NCBI GenBank assembly: GCA_964036045.1
Contig: OZ038384.1
Span: forward strand, 37,874,238-37,938,237
DNA from: Eutreptiella sp. 'Long Island Sound 2002'
Lineage: Eukaryota; Euglenozoa; Euglenophyceae; Eutreptiales; Eutreptiaceae
Direction: 5' to 3'
Length of the DNA stretch: 64,000 nt
The notes below the pieces were generated by a model, which was not told the DNA's origin, did no database searches, and saw only the letters and a list, made by a program, of their open reading frames with translations. Within the stretch, counting starts at the first letter, position 1, and every line of letters starts with the position of its first letter. A program made the position numbers and the translations under genes. Below are positions 11,281 to 23,606 of this stretch, in pieces.

Positions 11281-12095
11281 AAGTCAGGTAGGGGGGAACC
11301 GGGACCCAGCCGCCCCCCCCCAAGTACGCCAGAGGGAGCAAGGGACCGGGGCAGGACACGCGGAGGGGCACGGACCACGCAGAACGGCCCTACCAGCGCC
11401 CAGTGCCGGGACCGCGCGAGGTGCGCACGCCACACCACCCAGGGGGGGGGGGGAGCAGATGCCGCGGGAGCGCGAGCGCACACACACGCAAAGGGCACGC
11501 GGGGACTACCAGAAGGGCAACTGGAGCGAGCTCGCGGAACGCACAGACCGCGTGGAATGGCGTACCAGCGGGCGAGGGTAAGGGACACCCGGACAGGACG
11601 GCCCGCCACACGCAGCGCGGGACACGCAGGGCGGGAAGGGGGAAACGGGAGAGACACAACACCAGGTACCGGCCCGAGCCCCCCGAACCGGCCGCGAGCT
11701 CCGCGCACACAGGGACGGGGCACTGCACCCGCCAGGGCAGTAGTGGCGCACTGCGCCACGCCTCAACCCCTAGGCTAGGCAGCCTCCGCGCCAGCCCAAG
11801 GGGGTCCCACTGGCGACAAGCGAGTAGCACGAGCCCGGCGGCGCCGGCGCCCCGGGCGACCACGCATTAGGAGGGCGACGCGATGGGTAAGCGCCCGCAG
11901 CGGTGGCTGCGAATTGATGCACTGACCGGGGAGTGGAAAAACAGGGAAGCCGGTGAGGGACGGGGCTCCGAGCCCTGTGAACCCGGGGGACTCCGCCACC
12001 AAGGTCTTGGAGGGCCCCCCACTAGGACCCGGTGGGGAGGATATCACCTGGCCCGACCAGGTGGCCCCCCGGGGCCGAAAGGCGTCTAGTACCCG
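11281..12095. other. GC-rich, partly T-poor sequence without a supported gene
   Basis: 11,340-11,760 is again poor in T on the + strand (about 17 T in 420 bases), a weaker echo of the 5.5-7.2 kb tract on the same strand. A G12 run lies at 11,442-11,453. The long frames in both directions show no recognisable domain. Confidence 0.55.
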
Positions 12096-12130
12096 CAAAA
12101 TCAAACCTCAAACCTCAAACCTCAAACCTC
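12096..12130. repeat. Heptamer microsatellite (CCTCAAA)n
   Basis: About four and a half copies of AAACCTC lie directly against the left edge of the second family C fragment. The unit resembles but does not equal the plant-type telomere heptamer CCCTAAA. Confidence 0.8.
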
Positions 12131-12879
12131 TACGTGGAGTGATGACCAGCTGCGGAAAGCCCTCCAGCCCATTGTGGACAAGTGCCCGTGTTGGTCCTGC
12201 AAACTTGGGGATATCAGGGACAGAGATCTCCATTCGACCCTTCCTATCCCCCACTGTGCCAACAGTGATCTTTCCGTGGTCTACACGGAGATGCCTAAGT
12301 TTGGGGGCTATGATTTTGCCCTAGTGCTAACCTGTGGGCTGACCAGGTTTACCAGGGTGTTCCCATGCACTCAACACATCAAAGGCGAGGAGACCATCAA
12401 GATACTCCTGGAGGAGTGGTTCTGTGTCTATGGGGCACCCGAAGAGATTAACTCAGAGGAGGACGTCCGAGTACGCTCCGACACTGGCTGGTACAAGAGA
12501 GTCCTGAGGTCCCTCAATGTCCAGGTGTCAACGGGGATTCCCTACACTTATACGAGTAACCCCCTATGTGAGCGACAGATTCAAGTTCTCAAAGAGAACG
12601 TGAGGATATGGTGCAAGACTGAGCGCACCAAAGACTGGGTGACACTACTCCCTGTCATATCCTTGATGATGAACTCCCAAGAGAGTTTGGCAGCTGGCTG
12701 TTCGCCCGTTGAGATGTTCATGGGACGCCTGGCGTGGTTCCTACACGCTCCCTATCCTGAGGATTCCTACTCCACGGTGGGTAAGTGGGTGAAGGAGCAA
12801 GAAGACAAGGTGGACAAGGCCAGGGCTATGCTCCAGAGAATGAGGGAGCCAGTGGAACAAGAAGAACAAGCACCGGGTG
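12131..12879 (+). pseudogene. Family C integrase core, copy 2
   Basis: The frame reads KCPCWSCKLG, then YTEMPKFGGYDFALVLTCGL, SDTGWYKRVLRSL and NPLCERQIQVLKENV. The DDE-type core is therefore continuous here, without the internal TGA of copy 1. The N-terminal half of the zinc domain is missing. The frame runs on out of phase past the point near 12,860 where both copies shift. Confidence 0.75.
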
Positions 12880-13443
12880 CCTGCCTCCTACCAAGAGGGA
12901 GGATGGGTGCTGGTGCACCACAGTCGGCTACTCTCCTGGCCTCGCTCCATCAGCGATGACCCCTACTTTGGGCCCTACAAGATCCTGTCTGTGGATGGTC
13001 ACCGCATCACAGTGCGATGTTCTCCCCGACTAGGGGGGACCCTGGTGTGCGCTGCTCAAAAGCTCAAGCGCTACTATGACCCAGAGGACCTCTGCGGGGA
13101 AGAAAGAAAACTAAATGACGAGGACATCGCCGCTCTGGATCTACAGGGCGCTGCCAGCCCAATGGAAGTTGAAGGAGAACCCCCCGACATGAATGCCGAG
13201 GAGATGGCTAAGGAAGGCTTCTACCTGGTGAAGTCGGTTATCCGACACAGTTATCACCAAGACTGGCGTTTTCTCACCCTCTGGGAAGGGTTTCGACTTG
13301 AAGAAGCACCCGGGGACCCTTTCTCTGCCTTTGTGCTTCCTGAGGGACGGCTGAATTCTGTTCTACTAGACTACTTTTCCCAGAACAACCTGGGAGAGTT
13401 GCTCCCTGAAGCGCTTGCCTCTCATCAGAAGCCTAAGGACTGA
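12880..13443 (+). pseudogene. Family C integrase C-terminus and chromodomain-like segment, copy 2
   Basis: In the shifted frame it reads SYQEGGWVLVHHSRL (the small barrel after the integrase core), SISDDPYFGPYKILSV, an acidic linker, then EGFYLVKSVIRH and WRFLTLWEGFRLEEA, a diverged chromodomain, ending KPKD at 13,443. Unlike copy 1 there is no stop before the acidic linker. Together with the 12,131-12,879 frame it would need one frame correction to be read as one protein. Confidence 0.65.
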
Positions 13444-13797
13444 ACCGTTCCTATGCCTGCCTATGTCTGTGTGAGTCTGCTGAGGCTAAAGACCTATGAG
13501 CAAGCTGCAGAAATGGTGTCCTAATTATACCCAAGTCTGCACCCTTGCCAAACCCGGCAGATGTCTTTACACGGTGCCGGGGGTAACGCCCCGGGTCTCT
13601 CCGCCCCTAGGTGCCCAACTTCTGTGCTGGCACCAGACTTCTTTGGGGGAGTACCCAGCGCTAACGCCAAGGTATTGGTTTGCCTACCTACCTGCCTACT
13701 ACAGGGGAGGGGTGGCCAAAAGCTACGAGGCATGAAAACGCCTGATTCCTACACGGCCAAAACCTAGACTACCACTGCCACTGCCTACCAAAACCCT
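13444..13797 (+). repeat. Non-coding 3' tail of family C, copy 2
   Basis: Matches 5,033-5,395 (same GGTGCCGGGGGT-ACGCCCCGGG hairpin-like core). The match ends just after ACCACTGCCACTGCC, and different sequence follows in each copy. Confidence 0.65.
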
Positions 13798-15960
13798 GAT
13801 AAAATTATAGGAGACAGGTGGGACAGTGACACACTCACTACAGGTCCTACACTCATTACAGTGGCACCAGCCTTGGAAGGGTGAGCGAGCGCTGTGGTCA
13901 AGCCCTCACCCAGGCTTGCTACTCCTACACGCACACGCTACTTGGTGTTGTTGATCAACATGTCTCAGGACCTAGTGGCCCACCTGTGAAAGTACGAGAG
14001 AACACAGCGCTACTAAGCGACTGTGACCTGACAGGGACGTCTCGAAACGTTTCCCTGCCAGGGGCTTTGAGGGAAGGAGTGCTCTGTTTGCGTGCACAGC
14101 GTGTATGATGATGTGGTCGGACTGACGCCGCCAGGCCTGGCTGAGGTACAGATTGTTCATTATGTGATCTGCGACGTATAGTTTAGCAGGGCTAGCAACT
14201 GCACCAATCCCCCTGACCTTCCCACCTGAAAGCAAAGGCGGATGAACTCGGTTTGCAGCTGAGGAACCTAACCAGTCTCCACGTATTATACGCTTCTCAA
14301 GCTGGAAAAGAATACGCTGTCCTCTAACCGAGTTGCAAGCAAGCAAGCTTAAGGAACTCCCGTTCTCTTATAGAACGTAGGGAGGAGCCCCTGGGTAACA
14401 TAAACAAGTGATATACCGTGGGCACTTCGCGTGGCCTACCCTTTAATGTGCCATATGCATGCACGGGTATGCACGAGTGCGACAATCAACTATTTTTAAC
14501 AATCCTTTTCCTATCAATCCATACGCATCTCAATCACGAACTCAACGAGGAAGTGGCCCCTCCTGGGTTTACTCACCTTACCTACCGCTGGAGAGCGAAC
14601 CAAGTGAGGGAGAGAACGAAAAACAAGCGAAGCAAGCGTTTATGCACGCATATGTATGTTCTAATCAGTCAATCCCACCTCTAATCATCGTGCAATCTTC
14701 TAATCTGTCCCTCTACTCTAGGTTTGCGCTGCAACACGGCGAATCCTCGGTAACACGAGACAAGCAATGTGCGTGCTGCAAACAAAGTAACAAGAGACTG
14801 TATGTTTATACCTTGTTCAGTGAAGTTCCTTTCGAACTCTGGATTTCTGTCTTCCTGATTTCTTCTAGAAGCATGTGTGGAATCTCTACGTTTATCATTT
14901 AATGTGTTTTCCGTCATTTCTTTTTTATTGCGTGGCATACTTTTATAACTTTTTTTCACTGTCTTTTCCGGGGCCCAATTAGGATGCGCTCCGGCGCGCC
15001 TCTTTTCTCTGCGTGTAAATCCAGGGATTGGGAAATTTCTATGATGAAACAAAATTGCGTAAATATGTGCATTTAATGCACACGGAGATTCTGGACAGGT
15101 GTGTACCCCCAAAAAAATCTGGGTTGTCATTTGACGGACTTTGGTTTTTCGTCGATCGTTGCGCGTATATAAGGCCCTCAACCCCTGCATCTTTTCTCTG
15201 CAGATATCCTGGGGCAAAAACAGGGAAGTAGGCCGCGTTCTGGCGGAAGCGCTGACTCCTGGACCACTGTCCAGAATCCCAAGACCCCATTGAGGGGGGA
15301 AATAATTTTCAATGTCACCCCCTCGCCCTAAGGAGAGGTCAGGTCAGCCAGCAGGTTCCACTGGACCTCAGACCACGTGCCAGGACCGTATCCTGTGTTG
15401 GCTTTTGCGTACTACACTGCGTTTTGCTATTTGGAGGGAGAGGTGCATGCACACATGGATTGGCATGCCCATTCTAACCCCCTACCAAGCCACCGCTGCC
15501 CCAATGACGCCCATGAGCGCAGTGGGAGCTGTAGGTGTCTGTTATGACCAAGCAAAAACTGGCGACTGCCGTGACGCAGCGCTTTCTTTCCAATGTTAGG
15601 GATGTTACAGGAAATTTGAAAAAGATGTTGAAGCCATCGGCAGGTCAAGAAGAGATTCCCTTTTTCTTTAACATGCGACAGTGGTGGCCACCACAGTACA
15701 AGAGGGGACTAAGAAAAAGTGTATTTCCCTGCCAAAAGGTTAGCCTTAGTTGTCATAGAGAGGCCTAAAGGCATATCACATTTTTATCTTAGTATTGGCC
15801 TATCCAAAAGGGGTGACAAGACATTTTGACCTATAAAACCAAGCATCTAACTTCCGATGCTGTGTGGACCCCTGACCCCCGAACTGATTGGACTTATGCA
15901 CCATTTTCTGGACTGACTGAGGCGATGACATTAATCCAGAGCCTATACACGTGATGAATG
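13798..15960. other. No confident gene; possible TATA promoter at 15,165
   Basis: This is AT-balanced single-copy-looking sequence. GTATATAAGG at about 15,164-15,173, followed by a pyrimidine-rich stretch and CTCTGCAG, has the look of a core promoter. 139 bp downstream a 95-codon frame starts at 15,312 (MSPPRPKERSGQPAGS) and ends with GVCYDQAKTGDCRD, which faintly recalls a CCCH zinc finger but lacks the final His. I do not call it a gene. The 178-codon - frame at 14,681-15,217 has no recognisable feature. Confidence 0.3.
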
Positions 15961-16049
15961 CTTAGCTATCCTAGTGGTCTGCACCCTAGGGGGCTGGGGC
16001 ACCTCTTTTTGAGAGGTCCTGGGTTCAATTCCCATTCAGTCTAGCTAAG
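15961..16049 (+). repeat. tRNA-like (SINE-type) module
   Basis: An A-box-like CTAGTGGTCTGC (15,971) and a B-box-like GGGTTCAATTCCC (16,021-16,033) stand 50 bp apart, as in tRNA-derived Pol III promoters. The ends CTTAGCT and AGCTAAG can pair over 7 bp like an acceptor stem, and TGGG/CCCA gives a T-stem. There is no convincing anticodon arm, so this is a tRNA-derived repeat and not a working tRNA gene. The module at 28,383-28,450 shares CCTAGTGG and GGTCCTGGGT-CAA-CCCA. Confidence 0.5.
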
Positions 16050-18521
16050 TAGGAAGATCCCATGTGACATGGCAGTGACTTCAGCGCCACAAGCCATGCC
16101 ACCTCAGCACCTATGGGACCAAAAATAAAGAGTGCACATCTCTAGATGGCACTATAAAAGAGAGAGTGCCCATGTGGGCAGTGTTTGCATGATTGTAGGA
16201 TATTTTCTAACTATCGTTTCATAAATCAGTAGTTATTGTGACTTTCCTTTGTTGATACCCTATCTCCTTTGACTGCAGCCCTTCATGTTGTGCTTTAGAT
16301 CCTGTGGTCCCTTGCTTGCAGTATGGGTACTTGTATTTCTGGCTGATTTCATCAGAACATATTTATTTGGAAACCCTGAGCTACATCAAGAAGCAGCAGG
16401 AGCAAGCAGAGGCACAAGCAAAACAATGTCATCAAAGCAATCAACAGTGAAAGCCTGTTTTAATTTGCTATGAGGCGCGCAAAGCTCCTAAATTGATTTG
16501 TCAAAGCGTGATATTACGGTTCTCTGGTGCATGCTTGCCTACTTACAAGAGCACTCCAAGTGGCCCAAAAGGAGGTTTGAAATGAACCAATTTTGTTGTT
16601 AAAAAACGGAGTCCACAAGCATCTTCTTCACTGTCAAGAATGGCAAAGTGGACATCCAAGATCCAAGGGGGTACCAATACACGTCGCAATCGTTCTAGAG
16701 TCAACGCAGCTCTGAGGGAGAACCTCGAATTTGTTCTGTTCTGCAAGGCATGTAGACCCTTTGCAGGAGCCTTTGCAAGGAGCCTATCAAAGGTGCACCA
16801 GTCCTTCCTGAACCCAAAGATGGGACTGTAGATCAAGCAGTCGATGGCGTGGCTTGGCTTGAGTACCCCTGGAGCGACAATGTAACCACGTATGTCCTCT
16901 TCAACCTCAATGGCCTCTTCAAGTACATGGACTAAGGGTCATCATCGACAACATTAACAAGATGATCATCACACAGATTATGAGGCTTTGATGGCCTCCT
17001 ACTCAAGGTCAGAGGTGGACGAGGATACTTTGCAACAAGGTCATTAGCGAAGACCCGATTAGTCGAAAACGACGGGCCTGGGCCAGCAACAAGCTCAATC
17101 CAACGGTGGAATAATGCCTCCATGGGCTTTCAACAAGCAGTCTATTGTTATGAAGCGCATCAACAACGGCACAAGAGTTCGACATGTGGGACAGCTCCCG
17201 TGAAGGCAGCTGTTGCGAAATGACGACGTCACCTCACAAGGAGCGTCGTGGACTCGCAGCCAATGAGCTCGAAAGATTTGACAAAGAGATGAAAACGTTC
17301 TTTAATAATCATAAGGGCACCTTTGCCTCTGAGAGTGCTAACCCTGTAGTGTGTTTAAATCCACTTGGTTTGCTATGTTCTGAGCCCATTGTGACTCCTA
17401 CTAGTGCTGTCAGAGCCCCAATGCTGTATATTCAGGAGCATATGCTGCGGATACTACTTTTTTTTGGCGATCTGGGCCCCTGTTTGGTTGTACTCTACTT
17501 ATTTTTAAGGTTTCCAGAACCACACTTATTTCTTGCACCAAAGTATTTTTATATTTGCTTCCTTTGCTTATGTCTTGTTGCCTGGACACTCTCGTTTTTC
17601 AAGATGGGTATTTTAAGTAATAATGCAGCAAGAAAGCACATAGGGCAAAGCATGAGTTACTTTTACCCCTTGAACGTTTTTCTAAACAAAGCTCATAGAA
17701 ACCTTTCCAGTAGGAGGCTGATCCATCTGGAGTCCCACCCGCATATTTAGGCGCATGTTAAGCGGGTAAAAGTATCTCTCGGGATGCTGTGAAAATTCCA
17801 GGAGATCATTGACGCTTCATTGTGAGTGCTAGCTGCTGTATAGTACCCAGAAATAACTGAAGCTCGGCTTGGAGATAGCTATTTTGGTCAAATGTTAAGG
17901 GTTTGTGAGTTTTCCAATGTACGTGAAGGTTCATTGAACCTTCTACGCAATTGGAACCGACGGCGCGGCAGAGGGCTCCATTTGTCCCCAAATTGTTTTC
18001 TGACGTTATTGTGCTTAATGAAAAAAGTCGTGGATGTTGTGAACCGCTCCATAAAAGCTGTTTTTCTATTAACCTTTTTTAAATTATGCTGAATTCTTAG
18101 CGTACAATGTTGCATTTTCTTTTTAGGAGAATGCACCACCTTGACAATTTCCCCTTTCTTGGCTGAGCTGACGGCCCTCCCCCCCCTAGGCCGGGAACCC
18201 TACTTGTCTTATAAGCATTTATATACACATTTTGTACTTCTAATTGACCCAGGTTTGGTTTTTGACGCTGTATCCTCCGCTGTTTCGGCTTATGCTAAGA
18301 TCACTCGTCGCATGAGTTCCTTGTGCTTTGTTTTTGCTTCTTAACCCTCCACTATGCAACAAAATAACTAGACACTGCACTCATTTGCAGGCAACTTGAA
18401 TACATCATGAAAGGCTCTTTGATCTGTTTTGACCGGCAGACGACATGTATACCCACATGCTGACCCAAAAATGTATCTTGAAGGACACCTTATTGCGGTT
18501 TTGGTATTGGAATGCCGGAAA
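16050..18521. other. No confident gene
   Basis: Frames of 60-188 codons occur (longest 17,184-17,750 on +) but none shows a domain. The stretch 16,600-17,310 is less AT-rich than the rest and has frames with plausible amino-acid content on both strands (FFTVKNGKVDIQDPRGYQY on +; WIELVAGPGPSFSTNRVF on -), interrupted by stops. It could be an old transposon or pseudogene. Confidence 0.3.
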
Positions 18522-18832
18522 TCAAATATCATAGAAAACATACAAATCAAAGCTATCACTGGTGTCCGCCTCATCGAAGGATGATTCCCTCTCTGAATCT
18601 GAATGAAGCAGTGCAGTTTTTGGCACACCATTGATGACACCCCTTTTCTTTGGTGCTAATGTCGCAGCACCGTTTTGGGCTGGTCTGGGACGTGCTTTAG
18701 TTTTGCATGTCCCTTTCTTATTTTTCAGAAAATCAAACTGGACCGAGGGGTCAGGAGCAGTGGTCGCAGTGGCCTGGGCAGCAACATTGCTTGGCAAAGA
18801 AGACAGAACGATTGTGAAAGCTGTATAGTATC
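18522..18832 (-). CDS. Candidate terminal exon of an unknown protein
   Basis: On the - strand a pyrimidine-rich stretch ending GTTTGCAG (18,833-18,840) could be a splice acceptor. From 18,832 the frame is open for 102 codons and ends at 18,522. The product is rich in Ala, Pro, Thr, Lys and Ser with a basic patch (KNKKGTCKTKARPRP) followed by an acidic Ser-rich end (SDSERESSFDEADTSDSF), which looks like a disordered nuclear or regulatory tail. No domain is recognised and no upstream exon was identified, so it may be a chance frame. Confidence 0.25.
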
Positions 18833-20160
18833 CTGCAAACAGATACCATACACATAGCCATTGAAATACGTGATATGCACATATCTGAAATCCACCCTAT
18901 CATCCACTAGTTCATATAACTATAGAAGATTCAACATTGCCTTATCTATCCGACATCCTATTTTTCTAACAATGAAATGGAATATAATACACAATAACCC
19001 CATATATAGGGTCATATAATGATCCCTTAGGGGCAATATGCTACAGTAGGGTTGTGACCTGCTTCATCCCCCCACTTCAAAATGACTGCCACGGGCGGGA
19101 AGTACATGCCAAAAGGGAGTGTAGCAGTCACAAAGCTACAAAGAACAGCAAATGTCCTATTAGCACATAATCCTTTGCATAGGGATTCAAACCTACGCTG
19201 GCAACGCGGGAGCCGGCCGCACGGCCGCTGAATTAGCTCCGGTCAGTGGGTATTGAACCACCGCCAAAATACGGAAATCCAATAACGGGATCCCGCAGAT
19301 CCCGCAATAAGTAGTAGGCAGAATTGCAAGCTGTTGCGCACAGAGTCTGGTCCCCGCGTGTCTCAAAGGGTATTGTGGGGTCCAGCAGGTAAATTGTATT
19401 TTTTTTTGAGAATCAAAACTAAATGCCAAGTGAAATCGCACTTTTAAACAATTCCAAAGGTACTAAAAACCACGATGACGACGGAGCCACTGTGCGCGCG
19501 TTAGCTCACTGAATAGAGGAAAGACGTCACGATGGCCTCAGGGTAAAGGATCGAATACACTGGGCACAAATGGAAACACGGATACGATGCCCAGACCTTG
19601 CACCAACGTGCTTTAGACAATTTATGAGCGTTTGATGTGCTTGATGCCCTTGATGACTTGCCGCTAAAGCTTGTAGTAACAAGTGATCTCTTGCTTGTGA
19701 TATGTAAGCTTGATTACTTGCTTGAAAAGGCAGAAACAAGGCCCAGCCAAAGGCCCAAATCAAAACGTGAACCGCCACACAGGAAAATGAGTTGACTGAA
19801 GCGACCCAGGAGCCGTGTGGAATGCCTGAAAGCCACTGCTCAGTCAAGGGCTGTGGCCATGATATTCGTTGACCCGGTGGGCACGACTCAGCCAAGGGCC
19901 GTGTCCTTGCTGTTGTTTAATATTAGCCTGTGTCTCATACGTGATGCACCACCACCGTCATCCTTAAGCTGCCCTTGCGTCACGAAACTGATTCCACTGA
20001 TCGTGCTGCCGCTGATTGCGCTGACTTCGCTCCTGCCTGCCGCTTCCGCAGCTTCGGCAGATTTCACGTCAGGTTTTTCCCAAATTTTCCTGTGATGCTA
20101 ATAGTGTTAGATCACTAATCACTAAAGCCGTCAGAATGGAAAATACTACGGTGCCGCAGC
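18833..20160. other. No confident gene; possible tRNA-like fragment at 19,497
   Basis: 19,497-19,557 contains GCGTTAGCTCACTGAATAGAG and GGATCGAATAC at Pol III box spacing and may be another tRNA-derived fragment. The rest is AT-rich sequence with no recognisable feature. From about 20,100 it leads into the 193-bp satellite. Confidence 0.3.
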
Positions 20161-23100
20161 TGCCGTCTAGAGGTTTGGGTACTAGTGCTGCCCGAAAGTT
20201 AAAACCGCATTGAGAATGGTATGGGTACACAATTGAACTTCCTTTCCTTGCTTAGATGTGCCTTGGTGTGGTGCATTCAACCAAACTACGCCGACTTTGC
20301 GCAAAAATCACTTATGCTTCGTTTTTGTAAGTAAAATCAGCTTCTGTCTAGAGGTTTGGGTACCAGGGTGCTCCCCAAAGGTCAAAAACGCATGGACAAT
20401 AGTATGGGTAAATAATGATTGCATTTGAACTTCGTTACCTTGCTTAGATGTGCCTTGGTGTCGTGCATTCAACCAAACTACGTGATTTTTGCGCAAAATC
20501 ACTTATGCTTGGTTTTCGTAAGTGAAATCAGCTTCCATCCAGCGATTAGGGTACTAGGGTGCTCCCCAAAAGGTCAAATACGCATCAAGAATGGTATGGG
20601 TAAATAATGATTGCAATTGAACTTCGTTTCCTTGCTTACATGTGCGTTGGTGTTGTGCATTCAACGAAACTACGTGGATTTTGCGAAAAAATCACTTGTG
20701 TTTGGTTTTTGTAAGTGAAATCAGCTTCTGTCTAGAGGTTTGAGTACTAGGGTGCTCCCCGAAAAGTCAAAAACGCATTGAGAATGGTATGGGTAAATAA
20801 TGACTGCAATTGAACTTCGTTTCCTTGCTTACATGTGCCTTGGTGTCGTGCATTCAACCAAACTACGTGATTTTTGCGCAAAAATTGCTCGTGTTCCGTT
20901 TTTGTAAGTGAAATCAGCTTCCATCTAGAGGTTTGGGTACTAGAGTGCTCCCTGAAAGGTTAAAAACGCATTGAGAATGGTATGGGCAAATAATGATTGC
21001 AATTGAACTTTGCTTCCTTGCTTAGATGTCCCTCGGTGTCGTGCATTCAACCAAACTACGTGATTTTTGCACAAAAAATCACTTATGCTTGGTTTTTGTA
21101 AGTGAAATCAGCTTCCGTCTAGGTTCCGGTACCAGAGTGCTCCCTGAACGGTCAAAAACGCATTGAGAATGGTATGGGTAAATAATGATTGCAATGGAAC
21201 TTCGTTTCCTTGCTTACATGTGCCTTGGTGTCGTGCATTCAACCAAACTACGTGATTGTTGCGCAAAAATTGCTCGTGTCTGGTTTTTGTAAGTGAAATC
21301 AGCTTCCATCTAGAGGTTTGGGTACTAGAGTGCTCCCGGAAAGGTTAAAAATGCATTGAGAATGGTATGGGCAAATAATGATTGCAATTGAACTTCGTTT
21401 CCTTGCTTAGATGTCCCTGGTGTCGTGCATTCAACCAAACTACGTGATTTTTGCGCAAGAAATCACTCATGCTTGGTTTTTGTAAGTGAAATCAGCTTCC
21501 GTCTAGAGGTTGGGGTACCAGAGTGCTCCCCGAAAGGTTAAAAAACGCATTGAGAATGGTATGGATAAATAATGATTGCAATGGAACTTCGTTTCCTTGC
21601 TTACATGTGCCTTGGTGTCGTGCATTCAGCCAACCTACGTCATATTTGCACAAACATTGGTTGTGTATGGTTTTCGTAAGTGAAATCAGCTTCCGTCTAG
21701 AGGGTTGGATACTAGGGTGCTCCCCGAAAGGTCAAAAACGCATTGAGAATGGTATGGGTAAATAATGATTGCAATTGAACCTCGTTTTCTTGCGTACATG
21801 TGCCTTGGTGTCGTGCATTCAACCAAACTACGTGAATGTTGCGCTAAAGTCACTTGTGTATGGTTTCTGTAAGTGAAATCAGCTTCCGTCTAGAGCTTTG
21901 GGTACTAGTTTGTTCCCCAAAAAGTCAAAAACGCATTGGGAATGGTATGGGTGAATAATGATTGCAATGGAACCTCATTTCCTTGCTTAGATGTGCCTTG
22001 GCGCCGTGCATTCAACCAAACTGGGTGATTTTTGCGCAAGAAATGGTTGTGTTTGGTTTTCGTAAGTGAAATCAGCTTCCGTCTAGAGGTTTGGGTACTA
22101 GGGTGCTCCCCCAAAGGTTAAAGACGCATTGAGAATGGTATGGGTATATAATGATTGCAATTGACCTTCGCTTCCTTACTTAGATGTGCCTTGGTGTCGT
22201 GCATTCAACCAAACTACGTGGATTTTGCGCAAAAATTCTGGTGTTTGTTTTTCGTAAGTGAAATCAGCTTCCGTCTAGAGGTTTGGGTACTAGGGTGCTC
22301 CCCGAAAGGTCAAAACTGCATTGAGAATGGTACAGGTAAATAATGATTGCAAAGGATCTTCGTTTCCTTGCTTAGATGTCTCTGGTGCCGTGCATTCAAC
22401 AAAGCGATGTGATTTTTGCGCAAGAATTGCTTGTGTTTGGTTTTCGTAAGTGAAATCAGCTTCCGTCTAGAGGTTTGGGTACTAGAGTCCTCCCCAAAAG
22501 GTCAAAAATGCATTGGGAATGGTATGCCTAAATAATGATTGCAATTGAACTTCGTTTCCTTGCTTAGATGTGCATTGGTGTGGTGCATTCAACCAACCTA
22601 CGTGATTTTTGCGCAAACATTGGTTGTGCTTGGTTTTTGTAAGTGAAATCAGCTTCCGTCTAGAGGCTTGGGTACTAGAGTGCTCCCCGAAAGGTTAAAA
22701 ACGCATTGAGAATGGTATGCGTTAATAATGATTGCAGTTGAACTTCGTTTCCTTGCTTAGATGTGCCTTGGTGTCGTGCATTCAACCAAACTACGTGATT
22801 TTTGCGCCGAATTTGTTGTGTTTGGTTTTCGTAAGTGAAATGAGGTTCCGTCTAGAGGTTTGGGTACTAGAGTGCTCCCCGAAAGGTTAAAAACGCATCG
22901 AGAATGGCATGGGTAAATAATGATTGCAATGGAACTTCGTTTCCTTGCTTAGATGTGCCTTGGTGTCGTGCATTCAGCCAAACTATGTGAGGGTTGCGCA
23001 AAAATCAGTTGTGTTTGGTTTTTGTAAGTAAAATCAGCTTTCGTCTAGACATTGGGGTACTAGAGTGCTCCCTGTAAGTTAAAAACGCATTGAGAATCGT

Positions 23101-23180
23101 ATGGCCAAATAATGATTGCAATCCAACTTTGTTTCCTTGCTGAGATGTGGCTTGGTGTCGTACATTCAAGCAAAAATCAA
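20161..23180. repeat. Satellite array, ~193-bp unit, about 16 copies
   Basis: The anchor GAATGGTATGG (or a one- or two-base variant) occurs at 20,214, 20,397, 20,589, 20,782, 20,975, 21,167, 21,360, 21,554, 21,747, 21,940, 22,133, 22,325, 22,517, 22,710, 22,902 and 23,094. Spacing is 192-194 bp except the first (183). Each unit also carries TTCCTTGCTTAGATGTGCC, GTGCATTCAACCAAACTACG, AAGTGAAATCAGCTTCC and TCTAGAGGTTTGGGTACTAG. Units differ by scattered point changes with few indels, as in an array evolving by unequal exchange. The 60-80 codon frames inside are shadows of the repeat. Confidence 0.95.
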
Positions 23181-23246
23181 GGTCAGGGGTAGGATTATTT
23201 GGGCTCTATGACGCAGGGTGTGAATGCATGCCGTGGTGCCTTTCAG

Positions 23247-23375
23247 TGTTGCATATGTGCAGCAGCCCCTAGCCAGGGTTTCGCACAGCTGTTGCGTGCC
23301 GCTCCACTGCCCGATGGTTTGGCCCTCGAGTATGTCAGGACCCATGCCACTCCCTACTTCCTCTCGGGTTGCGAA
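23247..23375 (+). CDS. Candidate exon upstream of the coiled-coil gene
   Basis: It starts after CCTTTCAG and ends at GCGAA before GTGAGT, a good donor. The frame reads LLRAAPLPDGLALEYV and THATPYFLSGCE, which looks like ordinary protein. Its phase does not fit the next exon (23,607) with this donor, but an alternative GG/GTTGCG donor a few bases earlier would fit. It could also belong to another transcript. Confidence 0.35.
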
Positions 23376-23606
23376 GTGAGTAAACGAAAACTAGGAATAA
23401 ACATGGTATGGTTGAAGGCGTAGACACTCTGCCCTCCTAAAACCCCACACCCCAACCGCCCCAAATCGCCTACTAGAGCGGTAGTTATGGGTAGATAATG
23501 ATTGCATAGTGTCATGCATGTTGGATTTCTCTTTGCATGTATACGGGTGTCCCCATGTACCAACGGGATGCTGCCTGGTCTGGGGCACGGCAATTTTCAA
23601 TTACAG

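Larger units (their letters stand above)
12131..13797 (+). mobile_element. Family C Ty3/gypsy remnant, copy 2 (3' part only)
   Basis: A direct repeat of 3,714-5,395, beginning at CTACGTGGAGTGATGACC. With copy 1 it brackets the 6.7-kb GC-rich island. It lacks everything upstream of the integrase zinc region. It shares the frame change near 12,860 with copy 1 but lacks copy 1's private stop and deletion. Confidence 0.85.

Noticed and set aside
14681-15217. 178-codon - frame
   Set aside because: No domain, no splice or promoter support, and amino-acid content typical of chance translation.
15961-16049. A working tRNA gene
   Set aside because: A and B boxes and a possible acceptor stem are present, but there is no proper anticodon arm and a related degenerate copy exists at 28,383.
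17184-17750. 188-codon + frame with a hydrophobic stretch
   Set aside because: It could suggest a membrane protein, but the hydrophobic part comes from T-rich DNA and no other gene signal supports it.
20161-23180. CRISPR-like array
   Set aside because: The whole 193-bp unit is repeated without variable spacers, there are no cas genes, and the context is eukaryotic.
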